From contig JANQSF010000100.1 in the NCBI GenBank assembly GCA_028284155.1, forward strand, positions 1 through 35,698: 35,698 nucleotides of DNA, given 5' to 3'. Positions 25,907 to 34,153 of the stretch are shown in pieces. Origin of the DNA: Phycisphaeraceae bacterium (GTDB taxonomy: Bacteria > Planctomycetota > Phycisphaerae > Phycisphaerales > Phycisphaeraceae). Position numbers and translations under genes: made by a program. How positions within the stretch are numbered: position 1 is the first letter of the stretch; every line of letters starts with the position of its first letter. The notes beneath the pieces are model-generated. The model ran no database searches, was not told where the DNA came from, and saw only the letters and a program-made list of their open reading frames with translations.

Positions 25907-28870
25907 ATGACGGCAGTTCAACGACGACACATCCCGATCACGTTGTCGATCGGTGTTGTTCTGACCGTGCTGGTCGTGTTGTGGTCGTTTACCGACTTCG
26001 GCCGAGCGCTGGAGTACTGGTTTTATGACCAGCGTGCGAAGAAGTTTCAATACTTCAACCCGCCCCCGACGGACGAGATCGTTCACCTCGACATTGACGA
26101 CAAGGCGTTGGCGTCGATTGGCGCCTGGCCCTGGGACCGGGCTGTGCTGGCGGAGCTGCTGGACGAGTTGCACCTGGCGGAGCCGCGTGTGGTGGCGCTG
26201 GATATCCTGTTGCCCGAGGCGATGGGCGAGGGTGACGAGCGGTTGGCGGAGTCGATCAAGAAATTGGGGAATGTGATTCTGCCCGTCGCTGGTGAAGACC
26301 GACATCAGCACAAGCCGATGGGGCAGCGGGCGCTGGCGTTGCTGGTCGACAACCTTGAGATGACCGAGCACGCGCTCGGCGAGCAACTGCGCAATGAGGA
26401 TTTCAAGCTGTCCGACCTGCCGCCCGAGGGTTGGACGCAGCTCTTTATCCGCGCGCGCGAAGAGGCGATGGCGCGACGGGTCCGGGCCGAGTTGGCCAAG
26501 GCAACCGCGCGCATGCCGACGCTGGACGAACTCCGCGCCAAGCTGTTGCCGCGGACCGACCCGTTGTTTACCGGCTCACCGGAACTCCGCCTGTTGGAAC
26601 GCGAGTACGAACGGGCCGGCGCACTGCGTTCGCTGGAGGCGTTTTCGCTGCCGGCCGGCGCGTCGAGTCCACCGGTTATGCCTCGTCGGATCGACCAGCC
26701 GCCGATCGGTGTGCTGAGTAAGCACCTGGCCTCGACGGGTTTTGTCGATTACCGGCCTGACCCCGGCGGCGTCGTACGGCGCATCCCGGTCTTCATCGAA
26801 AGTGACGGCCGACTGTTTCCGCAAATGGGGTTGGCCATGGCGTGTGTGGCCATGGGCATCGACATACGCGACGTGAAGGTTTCAGAAGACGGCGTCGTCC
26901 TGCCGCGCGAAGGCCAACCGCCGATCCGCATCCCCGTGCGCGTCGAGCCGAGCGTCACGCGCGACGGCGACCTGATCATGGTCATGCGCGTGCCGTGGTT
27001 TGGCCCCGACAATTGGGAACAGATGTACGGCCCGCCCAGCGCATTGGACGCGGACGACGAAGAGCACGTCAGCGCCCTGGCGGAGCCGGAAGCGCATCGG
27101 CATGTGGCGATAACGGCGTTATGGGATTTGCGGCGGTTGAACGAACGGCTGGTGACGAATTGGCGAAGCATCGACAAGGCGTTGTGGGTGATGCTGGGCA
27201 CACGCCCGCCTGGCGCGGGCGACGCCGACGATCAGACGCCGCGATTCTTCCCGTTTCAACTCAACACGGAAGCGATGCGGGCCTACAAAGCGGTACCGTT
27301 TGAGCAGCGGGTGGACGGCGGGCGCGATCAACTGATCAAGAACGCGATCGAACAGGTGCGTGACGCCGGGCTGGAAGACGAGTTCAACGACGTCCGTGTC
27401 GCGCTCAAAGAGATCGATGCCGACCCCGACATGTCGCCTGCCGAGAAGCAGTCGATCAAGGATGCGCTGGTCGAGGCGCAGGAAGAGTTTCGCGCAGCCT
27501 GGCGGATTCTCACAACCGTCCCGCAGGAGAACCTGCTCCTAGCGAGCAGCCTGGAAAAGAACCGTGCAAAGCTGCGTTCGAAACTAAAGGACAAGGTCGT
27601 CCTCGTCGGCTGGATCGCGACCGGGCGATTGGATGAAGAGCGGACGAGCCTGCACGACAGTTGCCCCGGCGTCGTGATTCACGGCGTGGTGTTCAACGGG
27701 ATCATGACAGGCCATCTCTGGTCGACAGCGCCGCCGTGGGTCACACTGTTGATCACCCTCGCGCTTGGGTTGCTGGCGACAACGGCCGGTGCGTTTCTCG
27801 CGCCGCCGCGGTCGCTGCTCGTCACGGCGTTGCTGGGTGTCGGGTACGTGTTTGTGAACGCGGTGATTCTGTTCGATGCGATGGATACGGTCGTTGGCGT
27901 CGGCGCGCCGTTGGTCGCGTTGGCGGCCGTCTGGTCAGGCTGTGGCCTTTGGCGATTTGTGGCCGAGCGGGCTGAACGCGCGTTGGTCACGCGGCGGTTC
28001 AGGTCGTACGTCGACCCGTCGCTGGTCGACTATGTCATGGAGAACCCGTCCGAAGCGGCGTTCGCCGGGCAGGAGCGGGAACTGACCGTCGTGTTTACGG
28101 ACCTCGCCGGCTTCACCGCGCTGTCGGAAAAGTTGCGTGAGAAAACGGTCGCGCTGCTCAACGAGTATATGGGCATCATGGTCAAGGTCATCCGGCCGGC
28201 CGACCGCGAGCCGGCCCGCCGCGGTTACGTCAACAAGTTTCTCGGCGACGGCATCATGTTCTTCTACGGCGCGCCGTACGACAACGAACACCACGCCGAG
28301 GACGCTGTCGAGACTGTCTTGAAAATGCAGGCCCAGATGCCGGAGTTCAACGCAACGCTTGCCGCGCGCGGGTTGCCGACGTTGGCGATGCGCGCCGGTT
28401 TGAGCACCGGCCTGATGGTCGTCGGCGACGCCGGGCCGAGCGAGGCCAGCGACTACACCGTGCTCGGCGACGCGGTCAATCTGGGCGCCCGACTCGAGTC
28501 GGCCAACAAGCAAACGGGCACGAGCGTTCTCATTTCCGACCGCACGCGCGAGTTGATCGGCGACCGGTTCCTGCTGCGACCTGTTGGGAAGCTACAGGTC
28601 GTCGGCCGAGCCGATGGCGAGATGTGCTTCGAGCCCCTCTCGCCGGCCGACTCAGCGACGGACGAGCAGAAGCGCACCGTCGAACTCAGCACAGCCATGG
28701 TTGAGGCGTATCAATCCGGTGATGTGTCGGCCTGTGAACAGGCAATCGACGCGCTGGATGCGCACGAGCCGGGATCACAATTGGCGCAGCTCTACCGAGA
28801 GCAATTGCAACGACTCTCGGAGGACGGCAACGCGTCGTTTGACGGCCGGCTTGTGCTGGACTCGAAGTGA
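25907..28870 (+). CDS. CHASE2-domain class III adenylate cyclase
   Basis: The 987-residue membrane protein would make cAMP in response to an extracytoplasmic signal. An N-terminal transmembrane helix (residues about 9-31) leads into a large CHASE2 sensor region with the typical YWFYDQRAKK start and HLDIDDKALASIGAWPWDR block. This region is long (to about 610) and includes an alpha-helical insertion. Two or three transmembrane helices follow (about 613-690), then a cytoplasmic cyclase domain (about 725-910). Metal-binding D732 and D781, the adenine-selecting pair K777 and T851, and transition-state N858 and R862 are all present, so activity and ATP preference are expected. ATG 25907 follows AGGAG at 25892-25896. 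A TATACT box at 25879-25884 may give it its own promoter, though it lies only about 100 bp after the FecR gene. Confidence 0.92.
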   Translation: MTAVQRRHIPITLSIGVVLTVLVVLWSFTDFGRALEYWFYDQRAKKFQYFNPPPTDEIVHLDIDDKALASIGAWPWDRAVLAELLDELHLAEPRVVALDILLPEAMGEGDERLAESIKKLGNVILPVAGEDRHQHKPMGQRALALLVDNLEMTEHALGEQLRNEDFKLSDLPPEGWTQLFIRAREEAMARRVRAELAKATARMPTLDELRAKLLPRTDPLFTGSPELRLLEREYERAGALRSLEAFSLPAGASSPPVMPRRIDQPPIGVLSKHLASTGFVDYRPDPGGVVRRIPVFIESDGRLFPQMGLAMACVAMGIDIRDVKVSEDGVVLPREGQPPIRIPVRVEPSVTRDGDLIMVMRVPWFGPDNWEQMYGPPSALDADDEEHVSALAEPEAHRHVAITALWDLRRLNERLVTNWRSIDKALWVMLGTRPPGAGDADDQTPRFFPFQLNTEAMRAYKAVPFEQRVDGGRDQLIKNAIEQVRDAGLEDEFNDVRVALKEIDADPDMSPAEKQSIKDALVEAQEEFRAAWRILTTVPQENLLLASSLEKNRAKLRSKLKDKVVLVGWIATGRLDEERTSLHDSCPGVVIHGVVFNGIMTGHLWSTAPPWVTLLITLALGLLATTAGAFLAPPRSLLVTALLGVGYVFVNAVILFDAMDTVVGVGAPLVALAAVWSGCGLWRFVAERAERALVTRRFRSYVDPSLVDYVMENPSEAAFAGQERELTVVFTDLAGFTALSEKLREKTVALLNEYMGIMVKVIRPADREPARRGYVNKFLGDGIMFFYGAPYDNEHHAEDAVETVLKMQAQMPEFNATLAARGLPTLAMRAGLSTGLMVVGDAGPSEASDYTVLGDAVNLGARLESANKQTGTSVLISDRTRELIGDRFLLRPVGKLQVVGRADGEMCFEPLSPADSATDEQKRTVELSTAMVEAYQSGDVSACEQAIDALDAHEPGSQLAQLYREQLQRLSEDGNASFDGRLVLDSK

Positions 28871-28871
28871 A

Positions 28872-28955
28872 TGCCGGTGGAGGGACTCGAACCCACACCC
28901 TGTTGCCAGGAACGGATTTTGAATCCGTCGCGTCTGCCAATTCCGCCACACCGGC
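28872..28955 (-). tRNA. tRNA-Leu (anticodon CAA)
   Basis: On the minus strand the 84-nt gene folds as a class II tRNA. The acceptor stem is GCCGGTG with CACCGGC and discriminator A, the D arm contains GGCGGAATTGGCAGAC, and the anticodon loop TTCAAAA sits between ACGGAT-type and ATCCGT arms, giving anticodon CAA. A long variable arm (CCTG-GCAA-CAGG) precedes the T arm with TTCGAGT. CCA is not encoded. The T stem contains one U-U mismatch at its second pair. The 3' end is one base from the stop codon of the convergent cyclase gene. Confidence 0.95.
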
Positions 28956-28972
28956 GTGTGTGTCGCGACGCG

Positions 28973-29001
28973 ATTCTATGGCGGGGGCCGGGCGTTTGCC
29001 A
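28973..29001 (-). promoter_or_regulatory. Candidate tRNA-Leu promoter
   Basis: On the minus strand TAGAAT (28978-28973) lies 17 bp after TGGCAA (29001-28996). Transcription would start about 10 nt before the tRNA 5' end, a normal leader length. The -10 box is good and the -35 box weak. Confidence 0.4.
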
Positions 29002-29071
29002 CTGACCGACGCAAGCGGTGTAGAAAGGCGACGCCGAGTTGTCATGCCCGGACGGCCGGTCGTTGCGTTTT

Positions 29072-29090
29072 GGGCTTGTAGCTCAGTTGG
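29072..29090 (+). pseudogene. 19-nt tRNA-Ile-like 5' fragment
   Basis: GGGCTTGTAGCTCAGTTGG reproduces the acceptor strand and first half of the D arm of a bacterial tRNA-Ile(GAU). The following bases cannot complete a D stem, anticodon arm or T arm, so this is not a functional gene. It overlaps the last codons of the lipoprotein gene on the opposite strand. Such fragments are typical remnants of recombination at tRNA genes, for example by integrative elements, but no integrase is seen here. Confidence 0.55.
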
Positions 29091-29442
29091 CGGGGACGAC
29101 CGTGACCTCGAACCCTTCATTGGGCTTGTCGCTGTCGACGCCTGAGCTGTACTTGACAGTCGCCTTGCCTGCCGACTTGGCGACCAGATAGGCCTCGTCG
29201 AGGTTGTGCTGATCGGGCATGTCCACGGCCACGATGGCGGGGTCGGAGGTTGTCATCTCAGCCGGCGGCATCACGAACATGACGTACCGCGTGCTGACCG
29301 CGCGGACGCGTTGGCCGACAGTCAGCGTGACGTCCGGCGGGTGGTTGAGGTTGGATTGGTTGTGGCCGGGAAGGTGATAATGACGGCCACAGCCGATAAG
29401 CGTGAGCGTGACAACGGCCAGCGCGAGTGATTTGGACTTCAT
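29083..29442 (-). CDS. Small hypothetical lipoprotein
   Basis: The 119-residue product begins MKSKSLALAVVTLTLIGCG, a lipoprotein signal peptide with the acylated cysteine at position 18 (lipobox LIGC). The mature part is His/Asn-rich at first (HYHLPGHNQSN), then contains a beta-rich segment, DVTLTVGQRVRAV, and later TTSDPAIVAVD and AKSAGKATVKYSS. This order of strands resembles a Big_2/bacterial Ig-like domain, in which a phrase like SDPAIVAV followed by GKATVKY is common. It would sit anchored in a membrane facing the periplasm. It starts 31 bp after the DUF1501 gene on the same strand and may be co-transcribed with it. Its last codons overlap a tRNA-like fragment. No specific function is recognised. 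Confidence 0.75.
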   Translation of the reverse strand: MKSKSLALAVVTLTLIGCGRHYHLPGHNQSNLNHPPDVTLTVGQRVRAVSTRYVMFVMPPAEMTTSDPAIVAVDMPDQHNLDEAYLVAKSAGKATVKYSSGVDSDKPNEGFEVTVVPAN

Positions 29443-29473
29443 GGGTTCAGTATGACCCGGCCGGCGTGCAAGT

Positions 29474-30778
29474 TCAAATCAGCTCACGGATCGGCTGACC
29501 CTCATCCAGCATGTAAACCGGCCGACCGAAGTGGTCTTTGAACTGCACGCGTTGCGGGATGCCCAGCACGTGGAACAGCGTGGCCATGAAGTCTTGCGGC
29601 GTGATCGGCGTCGATGCGGGCACGTCAACCTTCGGCGCGGATTCGCCCACGGCCTGCCCCATGTTCAACCCGCCACCAGCCAAGGCGAGCGTCGATAGCG
29701 GCGCCCAGTGGTCGCGGCCCTGGTTCTTATTCACGCGCGGCGTTCGGCCGAACTCGCCGGTGATGACCAACAAGATCTTCTTGCTCAGGCCGCGTTCGTA
29801 CACGTCCTCCACAAACGCGGATACAGCCTGATCGATTTGCGGCGATCGACTTTTCATTGATCGGCCGATATTGCCGTGCATGTCCCAGCCGCCGGAGCTG
29901 ATCGTGACGAAGCCGCATCCCTTTTCACAAAGCCGACGTGCGGTGAGCATCTGTTGGCCAAGCCCTCGTCCGTACCGCTTGATCGTTTCGGGCGACTCGT
30001 GCTTGTAGTCGAACGCCTTGGACGCCTCGCCGAGCACGACGTCGAACGCCTGCTGCGACAGGCCGTCCATCCCCTCGATGTGGCCGGTCGCGTCGGCGTC
30101 GCGGCGCAGCGTGTCGATCTGTTTCAGCAGCGGGCCGCGGGCTTCGAGTCGTTTGCGGTCGATGCGCAGCGTCATGTCGTTGCGCGCGTTGCCCGACGTG
30201 CTAAACGGCGTGCACGCCGCGCCGAGGAACGCCGGTCCGTCGGCGTTGATCCGGCTCATGCGGATGTAGGTCGGCATGCCCGTCGTTGGGTGGTTCGATC
30301 CGCGGTGGCGCGCGAGGATGGAACCGATCGACGGCCGGTTGGGCACGCCGCCGTTGTCCGACGTGCGATTGTTGTAGCCGGTCATCACCCAGTGCGTCCC
30401 GCCGCCGTGCCCGCTGTTGCGGTGGGCGAACGCGCGCACGAGGGCCATCTTGTCAGCGACCTTGGCGATCTGCGGGAAGGTCCCACCGACGGTCAGGCCG
30501 GGCACGGGCGTCTTGACCTCGCCGGTCACCGAGCGGTACTCGCTGGGCGCGGTCATCTTCGGGTCGAACGTTTCAACGTGCGTCGCCCCGCCGGCCAACC
30601 AGAGCCAGACGATCGACGTGTCTTTCACGTCGTGACCGAGTTGCTTGGCTTCGGACCGCGCCGCCATCAGCGACGACAGGCCGAGCCCGCCCAGCCCGAG
30701 GCTGCCGATGCGCATGAAGTCGCGCCGGCTCACACCCTCACAGTCGCGGAACCGTGTGTCGGTAACGATGTTCAGCAT
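29474..30778 (-). CDS. DUF1501 domain-containing protein with Tat-type leader
   Basis: The 434-residue product belongs to the DUF1501 family, which has an alkaline-phosphatase/sulfatase-like fold and is greatly expanded in Planctomycetota. The N-terminus carries a twin-arginine motif, SRRDFMRIG at residues 17-25, followed by the hydrophobic stretch SLGLGGLGLSSLMAA, so export in folded form is likely. Family blocks include IVWLWLAGGATHVETFDPK, HWVMTGYNNR and LVITGEFGRTPRVN, and the C-terminal part has DHWAPLSTLALAGGG and HVLGIP. In this phylum DUF1501 genes usually follow a DUF1549/DUF1553 (PSCyt1/PSD1) gene; none is present here, so this is an orphan copy. Biochemical activity is not established for the family. 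Confidence 0.92.
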   Translation of the reverse strand: MLNIVTDTRFRDCEGVSRRDFMRIGSLGLGGLGLSSLMAARSEAKQLGHDVKDTSIVWLWLAGGATHVETFDPKMTAPSEYRSVTGEVKTPVPGLTVGGTFPQIAKVADKMALVRAFAHRNSGHGGGTHWVMTGYNNRTSDNGGVPNRPSIGSILARHRGSNHPTTGMPTYIRMSRINADGPAFLGAACTPFSTSGNARNDMTLRIDRKRLEARGPLLKQIDTLRRDADATGHIEGMDGLSQQAFDVVLGEASKAFDYKHESPETIKRYGRGLGQQMLTARRLCEKGCGFVTISSGGWDMHGNIGRSMKSRSPQIDQAVSAFVEDVYERGLSKKILLVITGEFGRTPRVNKNQGRDHWAPLSTLALAGGGLNMGQAVGESAPKVDVPASTPITPQDFMATLFHVLGIPQRVQFKDHFGRPVYMLDEGQPIRELI

Positions 30779-31065
30779 GTCGCGTCTCGCTTGTGATTAG
30801 ACGCCCACGGGCGGCGTACCCCTGATCCGGTCGGGCTCAACGTGACCAGCCCGTCTGTGCTTCTGTGGTCGAATGACCTAATCAAGTGTATCGGCCTGAC
30901 GTTGCGGATTCGCGTCAGAATCAGGCTGAACAGGTGACGCACTAATATTGAAAGGTCGATTCAGCGGGTTACGTGGGTTCAATATCCACGCCATGGCTGA
31001 ACGGCCAAGTGTTGATTTGGTAGTGAGATAGGGTGGATCGACCGGTCGTAGCGGCCTGAATCCGA
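30779..31065. other. Intergenic region between pstB and the DUF1501 gene
   Basis: This stretch of about 290 bp shows no gene. On the minus strand the end of pstB can form a small hairpin (CCGAT 31062-31066 with ATCGG 31074-31078) overlapping the stop codon, but there is no T-tract. A promoter for the DUF1501 gene is expected here, and I could not pick out convincing boxes. Confidence 0.4.
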
Positions 31066-31932
31066 TCAGCCGAATCGGCCGGTGATGTAATTCTGCGTCC
31101 GCTCGTTTTCGGGCTTCGAGAAAATCTGCTCGGTCGCGTTGTACTCAACGAGGTCGCCCAGGTGCATGAAGGCGGTGTAATCGCTGGCGCGGGCGGCCTG
31201 CTGCATGTTGTGTGTGACGATGACGATCGTGTAACGCTCTCGCAGTTCGCTGATCAGGTCTTCGACCGCGGCGGTGGACTTTGGGTCGAGCGCCGAGCAA
31301 GGCTCGTCCATCAACAAAACCTCCGGGCTGACGGCCACGGCCCGCGCGATGCACAGCCGCTGCTGCTGCCCGCCCGACAGGCCGAGCGCCGAGTCCTTCA
31401 GCCGATCCTTCACCTCTTCCCACAACGCCGCCTGCCGCAGTGATCGTTCGACCAAATCCCCAAGATCACTCTTGGCCATCTTCATGTGCAGCCTCGGTCC
31501 AAACGCCACATTGTCGAAGATCGATTTGGGGAACGGGTTGGGTTTCTGAAACACCATGCCGACACGGCGGCGCAGCTCGACGACGTCGTGCTTGCGGTCG
31601 AGGAGGTTGTCGCCGTGCAGGTCGAGCGTGCCCTCGCAGCGCGCGCCGGCGATCAGGTCGTTCATGCGGTTGATCCATCGCAGGAGCGTGGACTTGCCGC
31701 AACCGGACGGGCCGATGAACGCAGTGACTCGGTTCTCAGGGATGTCGAGGTCAATGTCGTGTAGCGCGTGGAAGTCGGTGTACCAGCTATTGAAGTTGCG
31801 CAGGCTGATGGCGATTTTGAGTGACGCCAGGTCTTCGGTCTTGCGCATCTTGATCGCGGGCGGTTTGACCTTGGGCAGTGTCGCCGCGCCGGTGTCGGCT
31901 GTCGTCGAGAATGTCGGATCGTGTTCTGTCAT
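31066..31932 (-). CDS. pstB: Phosphate ABC transporter ATP-binding protein PstB
   Basis: PstB is the ATPase that powers high-affinity phosphate import through PstC and PstA at the inner face of the cytoplasmic membrane. The 288-residue product has Walker A GPSGCGKST at residues 74-82, the Q-loop at Q129, the ABC signature LSGGQQQR at 185-192, Walker B LLMDEPCSALD at 206-216 and the switch histidine H241. PstB-specific features include the RMNDLIAGARCEG segment and QKPNPFPKSIFDNV. An N-terminal extension of about 35 residues precedes the family start. It begins 15 bp after pstA and is the last gene of the operon in this window; phoU does not follow. Confidence 0.97.
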   Translation of the reverse strand: MTEHDPTFSTTADTGAATLPKVKPPAIKMRKTEDLASLKIAISLRNFNSWYTDFHALHDIDLDIPENRVTAFIGPSGCGKSTLLRWINRMNDLIAGARCEGTLDLHGDNLLDRKHDVVELRRRVGMVFQKPNPFPKSIFDNVAFGPRLHMKMAKSDLGDLVERSLRQAALWEEVKDRLKDSALGLSGGQQQRLCIARAVAVSPEVLLMDEPCSALDPKSTAAVEDLISELRERYTIVIVTHNMQQAARASDYTAFMHLGDLVEYNATEQIFSKPENERTQNYITGRFG

Positions 31933-31947
31933 GGCGGCGGCCCGCGG

Positions 31948-33168
31948 TCAGGAGAGTTGTTTCGTGAACTTCTGCCGGACGAACACAGCGACGGCGTTGA
32001 AGGTCAGGAGCTCGGCGAGCAAGACCACAATACCGGCTGCGGCGACATTATGGTATTCGTGCTTCGCCTCGCTCGCCCAATTGAAAATCTGCAAGGGCAT
32101 GACGGTGAACTTGCCCATGAGATTCTGCGGGGGCAGGGCGATATAGCCGATCGCGCTGACGACCAGAATGGGGGCCGCCTCGCCGATTGCACGGCTCATC
32201 GCGAGGATCGAACCGGTCATGATGCCGGGGATCGAGGCGGGCAGCGTGATGTTCCAGACGGTCTGCCACCGGGTCGCGCCCAGCGCCAGCGCGCCCTGAC
32301 GCAAGGAGTCGGGCACGGCCCGCAACGCCTCCTGGCTGGCGACAATGATGATCGGCTGAACGACCAACATGAGCGTCAAACCGGCCGCGAGCACGCCCCG
32401 GCCGAACGGGAGTCGGAAGTAGAACCCCGATTTACTGCTGCCGATTTCAAGCAGCGGCTCGTTCACCGTGCCGAATAATCCAAACATGTACACGAACGCC
32501 GTCAGCCCAAGCGTCCCATAAACGATCGACGGCACGCCGGCGAGGTTGGTGATGTTCAGTTGCACAAAACTCTGAACACGCCGCAGTTTGTTGTTCTTGG
32601 GCTTGAACTCTTCGAGCAGGATGGCTGTGCCAACGCCGATCGGGATCGCCGTGGCCGCACAGACCGCACAGACAAAGACCGACCCGATGATGGCCGGGTA
32701 CATCCCCGCATTTCGCGGCTTGTAAGAGTGCGGCTCGGTCAGGAATGTCTTGGTCAGGTAGATGTAAGTCGATTCGCCCTTGACGATCGAGACCGTCGCC
32801 AGCAAGCCCAGCACCAGGAGCGTGGCGGCGACCGCGACGGTGATCAGGCGACTTCTTGAACGCTTGCCAAACAACAGACCGAAACCGGCGATCATTAGCA
32901 CGATCAGGGAGATCAACGTCAACGAGAACGCCGAGGAAAACAGGACGTTCTTGAAACTATTCGTTTCAAAGTTGACGCCCAACGCCTGCCTAGCGATCGA
33001 AGCGAGCAGGTAGAGCAGGATGATGATCGACAGCGACGCGGACGTGACGCACACGGCCACGAAACCCATATCGATCATCTTGCGCTGCGAGCGGGACTTG
33101 TAGCGCACGTTCGCGGCAATCGGTGGCGCGGGGTCGCGCGGCGACGGGATGGCGCTGGCCTGGCTCAC
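31948..33168 (-). CDS. pstA: Phosphate ABC transporter permease PstA
   Basis: PstA is one of two permease subunits that form the phosphate channel. I start it at GTG 33168, which overlaps the pstC stop as GTGA and follows AGGAG on the coding strand; the longer open frame to 33645 is a shadow of pstC. The resulting 406 residues exceed the usual 280-300. The C-terminal 250 residues hold the normal permease domain, with the GAPILVVSAIGY-type region and the EAA-like loop ALRAVPDSLRQGALALGATRWQT. The extra length is N-terminal: a hydrophobic segment at about 36-58 is followed by two more (about 78-100 and 107-129) before the periplasmic loop FLTEPHSYKP. Translational coupling with pstC is clear. 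Confidence 0.93.
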   Translation of the reverse strand: MSQASAIPSPRDPAPPIAANVRYKSRSQRKMIDMGFVAVCVTSASLSIIILLYLLASIARQALGVNFETNSFKNVLFSSAFSLTLISLIVLMIAGFGLLFGKRSRSRLITVAVAATLLVLGLLATVSIVKGESTYIYLTKTFLTEPHSYKPRNAGMYPAIIGSVFVCAVCAATAIPIGVGTAILLEEFKPKNNKLRRVQSFVQLNITNLAGVPSIVYGTLGLTAFVYMFGLFGTVNEPLLEIGSSKSGFYFRLPFGRGVLAAGLTLMLVVQPIIIVASQEALRAVPDSLRQGALALGATRWQTVWNITLPASIPGIMTGSILAMSRAIGEAAPILVVSAIGYIALPPQNLMGKFTVMPLQIFNWASEAKHEYHNVAAAGIVVLLAELLTFNAVAVFVRQKFTKQLS

Positions 33169-34115
33169 TGATACTCCTGTCGGAACCGCACGCGGATCTT
33201 GTGGCCGACCACCGTCAGCAGGAACGTCATGATAAACAACGTCGCGGCCACCGCGTAGAGCGAGTAGTACTCGATGTCGAAGTTGCTCACGTCGCCCTTG
33301 ACCATCTGCACGATGAAGCCGGTCATCGGCTGGACCGAGTCTTGTGGGTTGATGGTTAGTTGTGCCGTCGAGCCGGCCGCCAGCGCGACGATCATCGTCT
33401 CGCCAACCGCGCGTGCGATCGCCAGCAGGAACGCCGCCACAATGCCCGACAACGCCGCCGGCACCACGACCTTGATCGACGTCTCGAACCGCGTCGCTCC
33501 GACGCCGTATGACGCCTCGCGCAACGACTTGGGCACGGCGCGCAGGGCGTCTTCGGTCAGCGACGTGACGATCGGCAGGGTCATGATGCCGACGGCCAGC
33601 CCGGCGCTCATCGCGTTGTAGACACCGAACCCTTCGTGCAGCCACTTCAGGTTCGGTGTAATCACCGTCAGCGCGAAGAAGCCGAACACGACGGTCGGGA
33701 TGCCGGCCAACACCTCGAGCACCGGTTTGACGACGGCGCGCAGCGTCGGGTGGGCGTACTCACTCAGCCAGATCGCCGTGATCAGCCCGAGCGGCAAGGC
33801 CAGGCCCATCGCGATCACCGTGATCAGCATCGTGCCGCAGATCAACGGCCAGATACCGAAGTGCTTCTCGTTGCCCAGCAACGGGTTCCATTCCGTGCCG
33901 GTGATGAAATCGAGGACGGTGACCTCGTCTCGGCCGAAGAAACTGGCCGTCTCTTTCGTCAGGACGACGATGATGGTGACCGTAGTCAGGAGCGAGAACA
34001 GCCCGCAGCAGATGAGCGTGCCGATGACCACCGTTTCTCGCGCGCGGCGTAGGCCGGAGGACCGGTTGAGCCCGATCGGCGGCAAGCTAGGCAGACCAAG
34101 TGGGCTCTGGCTCAT
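33165..34115 (-). CDS. pstC: Phosphate ABC transporter permease PstC
   Basis: PstC pairs with PstA to form the transmembrane pathway for phosphate. The 316-residue product has an N-terminal transmembrane helix (TVVIGTLICCGLFSLLTTVTI), a periplasmic segment with FITGTEWNPLLG, and the binding-protein-dependent permease domain. Typical blocks include LPLGLITAIWLSEYA, LEVLAGIPTVVFGFFAL and the EAA loop ALRAVPKSLREASYGVGATRFET, which contacts PstB. Length is usual for PstC. It starts 91 bp after pstS, with a strong hairpin in the gap, and overlaps pstA by four bases. Confidence 0.95.
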   Translation of the reverse strand: MSQSPLGLPSLPPIGLNRSSGLRRARETVVIGTLICCGLFSLLTTVTIIVVLTKETASFFGRDEVTVLDFITGTEWNPLLGNEKHFGIWPLICGTMLITVIAMGLALPLGLITAIWLSEYAHPTLRAVVKPVLEVLAGIPTVVFGFFALTVITPNLKWLHEGFGVYNAMSAGLAVGIMTLPIVTSLTEDALRAVPKSLREASYGVGATRFETSIKVVVPAALSGIVAAFLLAIARAVGETMIVALAAGSTAQLTINPQDSVQPMTGFIVQMVKGDVSNFDIEYYSLYAVAATLFIMTFLLTVVGHKIRVRFRQEYQ

Positions 34116-34153
34116 CGTGAATCGTTGTGGTGGGTCTTATCGAGCGGGCAGGG

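Noticed and set aside
33169..33645. Extension of the PstA frame into the pstC gene
   Set aside because: It is Arg/Asp-rich shadow translation of pstC; GTG 33168 has a good ribosome site and a GTGA overlap.
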